A DNA stretch of 64,000 nucleotides from an uncultured Caulobacterales bacterium (GTDB lineage Bacteria > Pseudomonadota > Alphaproteobacteria > Caulobacterales > Caulobacteraceae), in assembly GCA_903837135.1 (NCBI GenBank), contig CAILTK010000095.1, positions 1-64,000 of the forward strand, in the 5' to 3' direction. Shown here piece after piece: positions 32,263 to 41,470 of this stretch (position 1 is the first letter of the stretch; each line of letters starts with the position of its first letter). The notes beneath the pieces were generated by a model, which did not search any database, was not told the DNA's origin, and saw nothing but the letters and a program-made list of their open reading frames with translations. The position numbers and the translations under genes are program-made.

Positions 32263-34515
32263 GTGAATATCAAAAAGCAATGGGTCGCGGGCGTTTGCCT
32301 AGCGGCCATTTCCGCCATGTGGACAGGTGAAGCGCTCGCCCAGACATCGGCCGCACCGCCAACGGACGCCGCGAGCGCAGCCGCTCCCGCGAGCGGATTG
32401 CAAGAGGTCGTGGTGACCGCCCGGCGCCGCAGCGAGGATCTCCAGTCCGTCCCGATCTCTATCACGGCCTTCTCGGGCCAACAGCTTCAAGAGCGCCACA
32501 TCACCAACCAGGTGGACCTCGCCAACAACACCCCGTCTCTCGTGGCTATACAAAGTGGCTATCCGGGCGAGTACGGCGGCTTCATCGTGCGCGGACAGGG
32601 ACCGGCGTACAACGCCACCTCCGGCACAGAAACCTATTTCGCCGAAACGCCCGACCCCTACCTCGGTCTGGAAGGCCGGCCAGGCAGCTACTACGACCTC
32701 GCCAACGTCCAGATCCTGAAGGGACCCCAAGGCACCCTCTTTGGTAAGAACTCGACCGGCGGCAATGTCTTGTTCGAGCCGCAACGCCCTACCAACCGGT
32801 ACGGCGGCTACATCGAAGGTCAGCTCGGCGATTATGGCGACCGCGAAGTCGATGGAGCAATCAACCTCCCCATCGTTGATGACAAGGTGCTGTTAAGGGT
32901 CGCCGGCGCGATCGAGCGGCGCGACGGCTACACCAAGGATGTCGGCCCCTCTTTCCCGGGACGCGACTACGACAACCTGTCCTATGAGGGGTTCCGTATC
33001 GGACTCACCTTGAAGCCGATCGCGGGGCTGGAGAGCTACTCGCTCTATCGCTATCAGACGTCCGATTCAAACGGCGCGGGTACCGTGCCGTTCGCCAATG
33101 AATCGACCGTTCCGGCCCGCATCGCCGCCTTCAACACCCAGCAAGCCCTGGGCGTCCGCGATGTCTCCTACAACACGCGGGAGTTCGGCAAGGCCTACTA
33201 TTCGCAGTTCCTCAATTCCACGAGCTACAAGCTGAATGACGACCTCACGATCAAGAACATCGTCAGCTTCACGCGCAACTATCTCGCCTACAGCTACGAC
33301 TACGACGCCAGTCCCATTACTGTCGGCGGCCAGACGAGCACCGCCATGCCGACCGATGGCTTTGATTATGTGAGCGAGGAGTTCCAGCTGCAAGGCAAGG
33401 CCCTCGACAAGCAGCTGCAATACACCGTGGGACTGTTCGGGGACAACCTTCATACGCCGCGCTATGAAGGATTCACCTACGTCCTACCGGCCCGCACGCT
33501 GCTGGTCGATCAGCTCGCCACTGACCGCAGCCAGGCGGCGTTCGTGCAGGGCACTTACGACTTCAGCGAACTCGCTCCGGTCCTGAAGGGCCTCAGCGCC
33601 ACCGCCGGCTACCGCTACACGACGGAATATACGAGCTCGGCCAGCGTGATCCCCGCCGCCGGCTCCAACACGACAGGGTCAGCTGCTTTCCACTACGGCA
33701 GCTACACCTTTGATTTAGATTACAAGATCAATCGCGACACGATGGTCTATGCGAGCCTGCGCGACGCTTACAAGGCCGGCGGATTCAACACTACTGTGGC
33801 CGCCTCGAGCGGTTTGTCTTCCTATGCGCCGGAAAAGCTGGTCAACAAGGAAATCGGCATCAAGTCCACTCACCGGTTCTGGGGCGTCGACACCCGGATC
33901 GACGTCGCCGCCTTCTTCGGCGATTACGACAACATTCAGCGCCAGGCCCTGGTCAGTATAACGACCGCCGCTGGCGTCACGGCCCCGGTTCAAGTCGTTC
34001 AGAACGCCGCGAAGGGGCATGTGAACGGTGTTGAGGTTGAAGCCATTGTAATTCCAGTCACCGGACTGCAGTTCACCTTCAATTACGCCCACACCGATTC
34101 CGCCTACGACAAGATCCTGCCGAGCGCGATTTCGCTGAATCCCGGAACTCCTTTCCCTGCGCTGCCTGAAGACAAGGCATCGCTTGTGGTCGCCTATACG
34201 CTCCCGCTCAATCGGGACTATGGAAAAGTCACTCTGTCCGGAAACGTAACCTACCAAAGCAAGGTCTCTGTCGCGACCACCGCCGCCACGCCTTATCCCT
34301 GGCTTCCCGGATACGGCACGCTGAACCTACGTCTTGACTGGGATCACATATTGGGGCGCCCCATCGGCGCCGCGCTCTATGTGACCAACGTGACCGACAA
34401 TACGTATGCGACAGGTCAGCTGGATTTCAGCGCTTCGAACGGGTTTGTGACACGCACTTATGCGCCGCCGCGCATGTTCGGCGTCCAGCTCCGCTACGCT
34501 TTCGGAGCCCAGTGA
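32263..34515 (+). CDS. TonB-dependent receptor
   Basis: With GTG32263, preceded by GGGGAGG, the protein is 750 residues and starts with a signal peptide (VNIKKQWVAGVCLAAISAMW, ending EALAQ). Plug elements are LQEVVVTARRRSEDLQSVPI, GGFIVRGQGPAYN and VQILKGPQGTLFGKNSTGGN. The barrel ends MFGVQLRYAFGAQ. The in-frame ATG at 32200 places 21 extra residues before the signal peptide. It lies 97 bases upstream of a trehalase-containing gene string on the same strand, so a sugar or glycoside ligand is plausible. Confidence 0.92.
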   Translation: MNIKKQWVAGVCLAAISAMWTGEALAQTSAAPPTDAASAAAPASGLQEVVVTARRRSEDLQSVPISITAFSGQQLQERHITNQVDLANNTPSLVAIQSGYPGEYGGFIVRGQGPAYNATSGTETYFAETPDPYLGLEGRPGSYYDLANVQILKGPQGTLFGKNSTGGNVLFEPQRPTNRYGGYIEGQLGDYGDREVDGAINLPIVDDKVLLRVAGAIERRDGYTKDVGPSFPGRDYDNLSYEGFRIGLTLKPIAGLESYSLYRYQTSDSNGAGTVPFANESTVPARIAAFNTQQALGVRDVSYNTREFGKAYYSQFLNSTSYKLNDDLTIKNIVSFTRNYLAYSYDYDASPITVGGQTSTAMPTDGFDYVSEEFQLQGKALDKQLQYTVGLFGDNLHTPRYEGFTYVLPARTLLVDQLATDRSQAAFVQGTYDFSELAPVLKGLSATAGYRYTTEYTSSASVIPAAGSNTTGSAAFHYGSYTFDLDYKINRDTMVYASLRDAYKAGGFNTTVAASSGLSSYAPEKLVNKEIGIKSTHRFWGVDTRIDVAAFFGDYDNIQRQALVSITTAAGVTAPVQVVQNAAKGHVNGVEVEAIVIPVTGLQFTFNYAHTDSAYDKILPSAISLNPGTPFPALPEDKASLVVAYTLPLNRDYGKVTLSGNVTYQSKVSVATTAATPYPWLPGYGTLNLRLDWDHILGRPIGAALYVTNVTDNTYATGQLDFSASNGFVTRTYAPPRMFGVQLRYAFGAQ

Positions 34516-34530
34516 CAAACTCGAGGCACG

Positions 34531-34566
34531 CCCGGCGGTTCAAGCGTCTCCGCGCAGACCGCCGGG
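34531..34566 (+). terminator. Hairpin after the third TonB receptor
   Basis: CCCGGCGGT (34531-34539) pairs with ACCGCCGGG (34558-34566) over an 18-base loop, 15 bases after the stop. Without a T-tract it could attenuate rather than stop transcription into the trehalase genes. Confidence 0.4.
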
Positions 34567-34612
34567 GCCGGCCCCTTCCATCTTTGGCGCGGCGACCAGC
34601 GTAAGTCTCTGA

Positions 34613-36121
34613 ATGCCCTCCGACGCCACCGCCGCTCACCCGCCGCCGTCCGCTCTGTTCGAAGAGCTGTTCGAGCACGTCCAGGCGCAGCGGATTTTCC
34701 CAGACAGCAAGACCTTCCCCGATCTGATCCCTCTGGAAAGCCCTGAGATCATTCTAGATCGATATCGGCGCGCGGGCTCTTTGGAGCGGGACCAGCTTCG
34801 CCGCTTCGTCTCGGACCACTTTCGTCACGTGGCGCCCACGGAGCACCTAGACTGCCCGCCTGGCCAGGACCTTGTGGGGCGTATTCAGGGCCTCTGGAAT
34901 GTGTTCGTCCGTCAGCCAGCGCCCGAGCTGGCGCACGGCTCGCTGATTCAGACCGGTCATGCCTATGTGGTCCCCGGCGGCCGGTTCATGGAGGCCTATT
35001 ACTGGGATAGCTACTTTTCCCTTCTCGGCCTCATGGTCGACGGGCGCGAGGCGGAAGCCGTCGAGATTGTGCAGGGGTTCGCCAGCCTGATCCGGCGCTT
35101 CGGCTTCATCCCCAATGGGACGCGCGCCTATTACCTGGGGCGCTCCCAGCCACCGCTTTTCTATCTGATGGTCGAAATGACCCACGGAGCCGGCTTAGGC
35201 GAGGAGGCGCTGTCGCTCCTTGTCCGAGAGCACGCCTTCTGGATGTCGGGCGCCGATGGCCTTTCGCCCGGCCACGCGGACCGCCGGGTGGTGAGGCTCT
35301 CCGACGGTAGCCTTCTGAATCGGTATTGGGACGATTTCGCCCGGCCTCGGGACGAGTCCTACGCCGAGGATCGCGCGTTGGCCGCCGCAGGCCAGCGGCC
35401 CGAGCATGACGTGTACCGGCACCTGCGCGCCGGCGCGGAGAGTGGTTGGGACTTCAGTTCTCGATGGCTGGACGACGGCTCAAACCTTGGCTCTATCCGG
35501 ACCACCGCCATCCTGCCTATCGACCTCAACGCCTTTCTCTGGAGCCTCGAGCGCTCGATCGAAACGCGTGCGACGCTGCAGGGCGATCGCGTGTTGGCGG
35601 ATCGCTATGGCGCAATGGCCGCGCGGCGCGCCAAAGCGATCCGCACCTGGTTGCGCGACGATCTCACCGCGGTGTTCTGCGACTACGATTGGGAATTGGG
35701 CGAGCGCCGCCCTGGCCCGACGGCGGCGCTTGTCACGCCCCTGTTCGTGGGCCTGGCCGATCTGGATGAGGCGGCCGCCGCCGCCGGAGTGGTCGAGACC
35801 AGCCTTCTCCGCGCCGGCGGCCTGGTGACCAGTCTTGTGCATTCCGGACAGCAGTGGGACGCCCCCAATGGTTGGGCGCCTCTGCAGTGGATCGCCGTCA
35901 TGGGGTTGACGCGCTATGGTCATACCGCGTTAGCCGAAACGATCGCCGACCGCTGGCTCGCCATGGTCCACCGCGTGTTCGACCAGACCGGTCAGTTCTT
36001 CGAGAAGTACGATGTAGAGTCTGCGGCGGGCGGGGGCGCCGGCGGCGAATATATCCCCCAGAACGGCTTTGGCTGGACAAACGGCGTCACCCTCGCCCTG
36101 CTGCATTGGCGGTCCTCATGA
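34613..36121 (+). CDS. treA: Alpha,alpha-trehalase (GH37)
   Basis: The 502-residue protein carries both trehalase signatures: PGGRFMEAYYWDSYFSLLGL near 122-141 and QQWDAPNGWAPLQW near 414-427. Between them are the (alpha/alpha)6-barrel blocks GFIPNGTRAYYLGRSQPPLF and ESGWDFSSRWLDDGSNLGSI, and the C-terminal glycine-rich loop EYIPQNGFGWTNGVTL. It hydrolyses trehalose to two glucose molecules. No signal peptide is visible, so it should act in the cytoplasm, like TreF. Its stop overlaps the MFS gene start by four bases, pointing to import of the intact disaccharide. Substrate could be a trehalose analogue. Confidence 0.95.
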   Translation: MPSDATAAHPPPSALFEELFEHVQAQRIFPDSKTFPDLIPLESPEIILDRYRRAGSLERDQLRRFVSDHFRHVAPTEHLDCPPGQDLVGRIQGLWNVFVRQPAPELAHGSLIQTGHAYVVPGGRFMEAYYWDSYFSLLGLMVDGREAEAVEIVQGFASLIRRFGFIPNGTRAYYLGRSQPPLFYLMVEMTHGAGLGEEALSLLVREHAFWMSGADGLSPGHADRRVVRLSDGSLLNRYWDDFARPRDESYAEDRALAAAGQRPEHDVYRHLRAGAESGWDFSSRWLDDGSNLGSIRTTAILPIDLNAFLWSLERSIETRATLQGDRVLADRYGAMAARRAKAIRTWLRDDLTAVFCDYDWELGERRPGPTAALVTPLFVGLADLDEAAAAAGVVETSLLRAGGLVTSLVHSGQQWDAPNGWAPLQWIAVMGLTRYGHTALAETIADRWLAMVHRVFDQTGQFFEKYDVESAAGGGAGGEYIPQNGFGWTNGVTLALLHWRSS

Positions 36122-37356
36122 CCGGTTCTCGCTGGCGGGTTCTTGCGCCCTTCGCCTTGACCTTCCTTCTGTTCGCGCTGCTGTTGAACAGCACCGGACC
36201 GGTCATCCTCCAATCCGTCCAGAGCTTTCGGGTCTCGAAGGCCGACGCCTCGCTGTTGGAGGGATTCAAGGACCTGCCGATCGCTTTCGCGTCCTTCTTC
36301 GTGGGCGCTCTCCTTCCAAGGTTTGGTTATCGCTCGGCGACCGTTCTTAGCCTTGTCGCCGTCGCGATCGCCTGTGCTGTGACGCCCGTAATCGGCTCCT
36401 TTTGGGCGCTGAAACTGCTGTTCATGGTGGTGGGTGTGGCGTTCGCCGCTGTGAAAACCTCGATCTACGTCATCGTCGGCCTTGTGACCGACAGCCCGCG
36501 CACCCACGCCAGCGTCACCAGCGCCTTGGAAGGCGTTTTCATGCTCGGCGTCCTGTCGAGTTTTTGGTTGTTCAGCCTCTTCATCGATCCCAAGGCGCCG
36601 CAGTCGACGCACTGGCTGCGCGTTTATCCCTGGCTTTCCGGGGCGACCGCCGTAACAGCGGTCATCGTCGCTCTCTGCCCACTCGACGAACGGTCCGCCC
36701 GGCCGGAGGGCGGTGATTTGCGCGGCGCCACGACCGCCATGCCGAGGCTACTGTCCGAGCCGTTCGTGCTGGCCTTCCTGGCCTGCGCCTTCCTCGATGT
36801 CCTGGTCGAGCAAAGCATCAACAGCTGGCTGCCCACCTTCAATCGCGAAGTGCTGAACCTGCCTGCCGCCCTCGCCGTCCAGCTGGCCAGCCTCTATGCG
36901 GTCGGAATCGCATTCGGCAGGCTGGGCGCGGGCATGATCCTTCGGCGAACCAGCTGGGTTTGGCCGGTGAGCGTAGGCTTGATAGCGTCGGTCGTCCTCA
37001 TGGGGGCGGTCGTTCTGTCCATCAGCCCGGTTCGCTCGGGCCTCGCGTCGGGCTGGCCTGACCTGCCGGTCATGGCTTACGCCCTCCCGGCAGTAGGGCT
37101 CTTGCTGGCGCCGATCTATCCCACCCTGTGTTCGGCGGTGTTGAGCGCGCTGCCGCCCGTCCGCCATTCCGCGATGACCGGGTTGATCCTGATCTCTTCG
37201 GCGCTTGGCGGCACCATCGGCTCGGCGATCACCGGGCGCGTGTTTGCAGCGTTGAGCGGTAAAGCGGCCTTCCTGGCCATCATTCCGTCGATGGCGGCGC
37301 TATTCCTGGCCGGGTTAGCGTTCAACGCCAGCTTGAGACGGGGCCGGTCGACGTGA
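36118..37356 (+). CDS. MFS transporter, probably for a sugar
   Basis: The 412-residue protein starts at ATG36118, overlapping the trehalase stop. About 12 hydrophobic segments are visible; TM1 is VLAPFALTFLLFALLLNSTG. Loop motifs are weak for classical sugar porters: LEGFKDLPIAFASFFVGALL in TM2 and LYAVGIAFGRLGAGMILRRT near TM8. I cannot assign a subfamily. Its place between trehalase and a sugar-type oxidoreductase suggests transport of a disaccharide or sugar derivative across the inner membrane. The next gene overlaps its stop by one base. Confidence 0.9.
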   Translation: MTGSRWRVLAPFALTFLLFALLLNSTGPVILQSVQSFRVSKADASLLEGFKDLPIAFASFFVGALLPRFGYRSATVLSLVAVAIACAVTPVIGSFWALKLLFMVVGVAFAAVKTSIYVIVGLVTDSPRTHASVTSALEGVFMLGVLSSFWLFSLFIDPKAPQSTHWLRVYPWLSGATAVTAVIVALCPLDERSARPEGGDLRGATTAMPRLLSEPFVLAFLACAFLDVLVEQSINSWLPTFNREVLNLPAALAVQLASLYAVGIAFGRLGAGMILRRTSWVWPVSVGLIASVVLMGAVVLSISPVRSGLASGWPDLPVMAYALPAVGLLLAPIYPTLCSAVLSALPPVRHSAMTGLILISSALGGTIGSAITGRVFAALSGKAAFLAIIPSMAALFLAGLAFNASLRRGRST

Positions 37357-38324
37357 TGCGGATTGGCCTGATCGGCGCCTCGCGCATCGCTCCGGTCGCG
37401 GTGATCGCGCCGGCGGCGGCCCGACCCGATGTGAGTGTGACGGCGGTCGCCGCCCGTGATCCGACGCGAGCGGCCGAGTTCGCGAACCGATACGGCGTCT
37501 CCAGTGTATCGGAGAGCTATGCCGCCCTGGTGCAGCGCGACGATGTGGATGTCGTATACTGCGCCCTCCCGGCGCACGGCCACCCGAGCGTCTGCGAACT
37601 CGCCTTAGCCGCCGGCAAGGCGGTCCTCATGGAGAAGCCTTTCGCGGCGGACGCGGACTCCGCGCGGGGGATGATGGACAGCGCGGCGCGCGCCGGGCGC
37701 CCCTTGATCGAAGCCTTCCACTACCGGTTCCACGGCCAATTCGAGCGAGCCTTGGACCTCGTTCGATCCGGCGCTCTTGGTCGCATACGGCGTGCCGACG
37801 GCGTGTTCGATGTCGCAATCCCGAGATCAGCCGGTGAATTCCGTTGGAGTCAGGGCCCTGACGGCGGCGCACTGATGGATTTGGGGTGTTATGTCATTCA
37901 TGCCCTGCGCACGCTCCTCGGCAGCGAGCCCCTGCTCACCGGTGTCGACGCGGACATGGAAGGCGATATTGACGCCCGCCTCACGGCCGAGCTGAAATTC
38001 GGCGACGTTCGGGCGTCGGCAGCCTGCTCCATGATCCGTCCGTTTTTCGCCCGGCTGAGACTCGAGGGCGAGACGGGTACAATGACCCTCCACGACTTCG
38101 TCGCGCCCCAGCGCAACGGACGACTTGTCCTCGAAACCGCCAGCGGCTGCTTTGCTGAGGTGGCCGAGGGGCCTAGTACTTACGCGGCTCAACTCGAACA
38201 TCTGGTTCAGGTTTGGCGCGGCGACGCGCTGCCGATCACTGGCGGGGCTGACGCAGTCGCCAACATGATCGCAATCGACGCGTGCCGCGAAGCGGCGCGT
38301 CGCAAAGGAGGACCCCATGCCTAG
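37356..38324 (+). CDS. Gfo/Idh/MocA-family NAD(P)-dependent oxidoreductase
   Basis: The 322-residue protein starts at ATG37356 (TGATG overlap with the MFS stop; a GTG three bases earlier is also possible). The Rossmann fold starts MRIGLIGASRIAPVAVIAPA. The family signature is GKAVLMEKPFAADADSARGM with the EKP motif near residue 92. The C-terminal domain has EAFHYRFHGQFERALDLVRS and DLGCYVIHALRTLLGS. Members oxidise or reduce sugars, inositols and sugar derivatives. Tight coupling to trehalase and a transporter suggests action on the sugar they deliver, perhaps at C1 or C3; that is inference. Confidence 0.92.
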   Translation: MRIGLIGASRIAPVAVIAPAAARPDVSVTAVAARDPTRAAEFANRYGVSSVSESYAALVQRDDVDVVYCALPAHGHPSVCELALAAGKAVLMEKPFAADADSARGMMDSAARAGRPLIEAFHYRFHGQFERALDLVRSGALGRIRRADGVFDVAIPRSAGEFRWSQGPDGGALMDLGCYVIHALRTLLGSEPLLTGVDADMEGDIDARLTAELKFGDVRASAACSMIRPFFARLRLEGETGTMTLHDFVAPQRNGRLVLETASGCFAEVAEGPSTYAAQLEHLVQVWRGDALPITGGADAVANMIAIDACREAARRKGGPHA

Positions 38325-39384
38325 GTATTCAGGCGCGCTTGCGGCCGTGCTTTTGGCTATGAGCCGGGTCGCCGCACCCGCGACTTTGGCCCAGCCTGCA
38401 ATTCCGACCTTGCCGACGATGAAGACGGAGGAAGGACAAACGGTCATCTACGACCGGTATACTTGGCAACGGCGGGAACTGGACAAGCGTCTGCCGCTGA
38501 ATCTCCCTTGGCCCGACAATGAAGGAACGGCCATCCAGGCGGCGTTCAAGGCCTATGGACTTGACCAGCCGCCCGTGCCGGCCACCATCCCGATCCCTTC
38601 ACGCATCATGACCGACATCTATCTGGTCAACACCGTACCCAATCTGACCTATTTGATCGACGCTGGGCCCGCAGGCCTGGTGCTGGTCGATCCAGGTCTT
38701 GAACTCAACACCGAGTCGATTTTGAAGAATGTTGAGAAACTCGGCTTCTCCCGATCGGCCATAAAATGGGTCGTGAACACCCACGCCCACCTGGACCACG
38801 CTTGGGCGGATGCGCACTTCCAACGGCTCGGCGCCAAAATCCTGATCGGCCGAGGCGACGTCGCCGCCGTCGAAAAAGCGACGGACGTTACTGCCCGCTC
38901 GGCGCTCCCGCCCGCCATGGCCGCCGCCTATCCCACCTTTAAGGTCGATTGGCCCGTCGATGACGGTGAAGACCTGGTGCTTGGAAACAAGACCTTCCGC
39001 GCCATCTGGACGCCGGGGCACACGCCGGGTTCAACCTGCTATTTGCTGACCATTGACGGCAAGAACATCCTTTTTGGGGGCGACACCCTCCTGTTCGACT
39101 ATCGCCTCGGGTTCCAGGGCAACTCCTACGCCGACGATCCGGCCTATCTGGCCTCGCTGAGGAAGCTCGCCCAGTTCCGCGCGACACCCTCCCCCGCCGG
39201 CAAGGTGCGATGGGACGTCCTGCTGCCTGGCCACGGCGCCATCGTGCTCGACCGCGCCTACCTCGATGTCCTGAAAGCGCTGCGGCAAGTGGAATGGGAC
39301 GTGCACACCGGGGCGGAGATTAAGGCGCTGCCCTTCTATGATGACGACTACCGCAAGCTCATGTTCGGACGGCCCACACCCTAA
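38317..39384 (+). CDS. Exported metallo-beta-lactamase-fold hydrolase (B3-like)
   Basis: The 355-residue protein begins with a likely signal peptide (ending TLAQPA near 27). It carries a complete di-zinc set: VVNTHAHLDHAWADAHF (His156, His158, Asp160, His161), TPGHTPGSTCYLLT near 231, FGGDTLLFDY near 254 and LLPGHGAIVLDRAY near 305. The layout matches subclass-B3-like exported MBL hydrolases, which include lactonases and uncharacterised enzymes besides beta-lactamases. AAAGGAGG lies upstream of ATG38317, and the gene overlaps the oxidoreductase by eight bases. A lactonase acting on an oxidised sugar would fit the neighbours but is unproven. Confidence 0.9.
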   Translation: MPRYSGALAAVLLAMSRVAAPATLAQPAIPTLPTMKTEEGQTVIYDRYTWQRRELDKRLPLNLPWPDNEGTAIQAAFKAYGLDQPPVPATIPIPSRIMTDIYLVNTVPNLTYLIDAGPAGLVLVDPGLELNTESILKNVEKLGFSRSAIKWVVNTHAHLDHAWADAHFQRLGAKILIGRGDVAAVEKATDVTARSALPPAMAAAYPTFKVDWPVDDGEDLVLGNKTFRAIWTPGHTPGSTCYLLTIDGKNILFGGDTLLFDYRLGFQGNSYADDPAYLASLRKLAQFRATPSPAGKVRWDVLLPGHGAIVLDRAYLDVLKALRQVEWDVHTGAEIKALPFYDDDYRKLMFGRPTP

Positions 39385-39615
39385 AAATCAGCCGGCGAGT
39401 TATTGAACCTTAAGTTAAGCCTGCCCGGGGAAGGCCGGGGCGCAGCCGTGTCAGTAGCGCTATAACGCTCGCCGAGGCGATGCGGCGGGGGCGACGCGGC
39501 GGGCGACGGTTGCCCGCGATCTGTTCTCTGCGTATGTCCCAAGGGGTGCAACGGTCCCGACTGGGACGCGCAGGCGCGCGCGCGACCCGTCCGGCTCCAG
39601 CCCCGCGAGAGCTCA

Positions 39616-41418
39616 ATGACGCCACCGACCGATCGCTCCGCTTCGCTGCGCTCCCAGGCCTGGTTCGACAACCCGGACAACATCGACATGACGGCGCTAT
39701 ACCTCGAGCGCTATCTGAACTTCGGCCTGTCTCCCGCCGAACTGCAGTCGGGCCGGCCGATCATCGGCATCGCCCAGACCGGCAGCGATCTCAGCCCGTG
39801 CAATCGCCATCACCTGGTGCTGGCCGAGCGGGTGCGGGACGGAATCCGCGAAGCCGGCGGCGTCCCGCTCGAGTTTCCCGTCCACCCGATCCAGGAGACG
39901 GGAAAGCGCCCCACCGCCGGGCTGGACCGCAATCTGTCCTATCTGGGGCTGGTGGAGGTCCTCTATGGCTATCCGTTGGACGGCGTGGTCCTGACCATCG
40001 GCTGCGACAAGACCACGCCCGCGGCGCTGATGGCGGCGGCCACGGTCAACCTGCCGGCCATCGCCCTGTCGGTCGGACCGATGCTCAACGGCTGGCACAA
40101 GGGCGAGCGGACCGGCTCCGGCGCGATCGTCTGGAAGGCGCGGCAGATGCTGGCGGCCGGCGAGATCGATCACGCAGGCTTCATCAAGCTGGTCGCCTCC
40201 TCCGCGCCCTCGACCGGCTATTGCAACACCATGGGCACGGCGTCGACCATGAACTCCCTGGCCGAAGTGCTGGGCATGCAGCTGCCCGGATCCGCGGCGA
40301 TCCCCGCGCCCTACCGGGACCGGCAGGAGATGGCCTACCACACCGGCCTGCGGATCGTGGAGATGGTGCGCGAGGATCTGAAGCCGTCCGACATCATGAC
40401 CCGGGAGGCCTTCCTGAACGCCATCGTCGTCACCTCGGCGATCGGCGGCTCGACCAATGCGCCCATCCATCTGGCGGCCATCGCCCGGCATCTGGGCGTC
40501 GACCTCGCCCTGAAGGACTGGCAGACCTACGGACACAAGGCGCCGTTGCTGGTGAACCTGCAGCCCGCGGGGGAATACCTCGGCGAGGACTACTACCGGG
40601 CGGGCGGGGTCCCGGCCGTGGTGGGCGAGCTGATGAAACACGGACTGATCCACGAGGCCGCTCTCACCGCCAACGGCCGCACGATCGGCGACAATTGCCG
40701 AGACGCCGCCATCGAGGACGAGGACGTGATCCGGCCGTTCTCCAACCCGCTGATGACCGACGCCGGGTTCATCGTCCTGACCGGCAATCTGTTCGATGCG
40801 GCCATCATGAAGACCAGCGTGATCTCGGCGGAATTCCGCGACCGGTATCTTTCCAACCCCGACGATCCGGACGCCTTCGAGGGTCCCGCCGTGGTGTTCG
40901 ACGGCCCGGAGGACTACCACCGCCGCATCGACGACCCCGCGCTCGCCATCACGCCGCGGACCCTCCTGTTCATGCGCGGGGCCGGGCCGGTGGGCTACCC
41001 GGGGGCGGCCGAGGTGGTGAACATGCGGCCGCCGAGCTATCTGATCCTTGAAGGGGTCCATGCCCTGCCCTGCATCGGCGATGGGCGGCAGTCGGGCACC
41101 TCCGGCAGCGCGTCCATCCTCAACGCCGCCCCGGAGGCGGCGGTCGGCGGCGGTCTCGCCCTGCTTCGGACCGGCGATCGCGTGCGCATCGACCTGAAGC
41201 GCGGCACGGCCGACATCCTGATCGGCGAGGCGGCCCTGGCCGAGCGGCGCCGGGCGCTGGACGCGGCCGGAGGCTACGCCTACCCGGCGTCGCAGACGCC
41301 CTGGCAGGAGATTCAGCGCGGACTGGTCGGCCAGCTCGACACCGGCGCCATCCTCGAGGGGGCGGAAAAGTACCAGAGGATCGCCCAGACCAAGGGCCTG
41401 CCCCGCGACAACCACTAA
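39616..41418 (+). CDS. IlvD/Edd-family sugar-acid dehydratase (xylonate/arabinonate type)
   Basis: The 600-residue protein has the [Fe-S] dehydratase fold: [20 protein letters not shown] near 51 and [20 protein letters not shown] near 132, with cluster cysteines. A third Cys lies in [20 protein letters not shown] near 200. It continues with [17 protein letters not shown] near 455 and [17 protein letters not shown] near 490. GCDKTTPA and the start [20 protein letters not shown] closely resemble Caulobacter XylD as I recall it, not IlvD proper. It should dehydrate an aldonic acid such as D-xylonate or L-arabinonate to the 2-keto-3-deoxy acid. It is convergent with an aldose 1-dehydrogenase gene 52 bases away. 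Confidence 0.92.
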   Translation: MTPPTDRSASLRSQAWFDNPDNIDMTALYLERYLNFGLSPAELQSGRPIIGIAQTGSDLSPCNRHHLVLAERVRDGIREAGGVPLEFPVHPIQETGKRPTAGLDRNLSYLGLVEVLYGYPLDGVVLTIGCDKTTPAALMAAATVNLPAIALSVGPMLNGWHKGERTGSGAIVWKARQMLAAGEIDHAGFIKLVASSAPSTGYCNTMGTASTMNSLAEVLGMQLPGSAAIPAPYRDRQEMAYHTGLRIVEMVREDLKPSDIMTREAFLNAIVVTSAIGGSTNAPIHLAAIARHLGVDLALKDWQTYGHKAPLLVNLQPAGEYLGEDYYRAGGVPAVVGELMKHGLIHEAALTANGRTIGDNCRDAAIEDEDVIRPFSNPLMTDAGFIVLTGNLFDAAIMKTSVISAEFRDRYLSNPDDPDAFEGPAVVFDGPEDYHRRIDDPALAITPRTLLFMRGAGPVGYPGAAEVVNMRPPSYLILEGVHALPCIGDGRQSGTSGSASILNAAPEAAVGGGLALLRTGDRVRIDLKRGTADILIGEAALAERRRALDAAGGYAYPASQTPWQEIQRGLVGQLDTGAILEGAEKYQRIAQTKGLPRDNH

Positions 41419-41470
41419 GCAGGCGGAAACGCCGCGGTTATCGAGGAAGGCCCTCGCCTACGGCGGGGGC

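Noticed and set aside
39480-41051. Long plus-strand frame overlapping the dehydratase gene
   Set aside because: Its translation is arginine-, glycine- and proline-rich with no family motifs. The dehydratase in the other frame has complete active-site blocks.
39616-41418. Branched-chain biosynthetic dihydroxy-acid dehydratase IlvD
   Set aside because: The GCDKTTPA region and N-terminus fit the pentonate dehydratase branch, and the neighbour is an aldose dehydrogenase.
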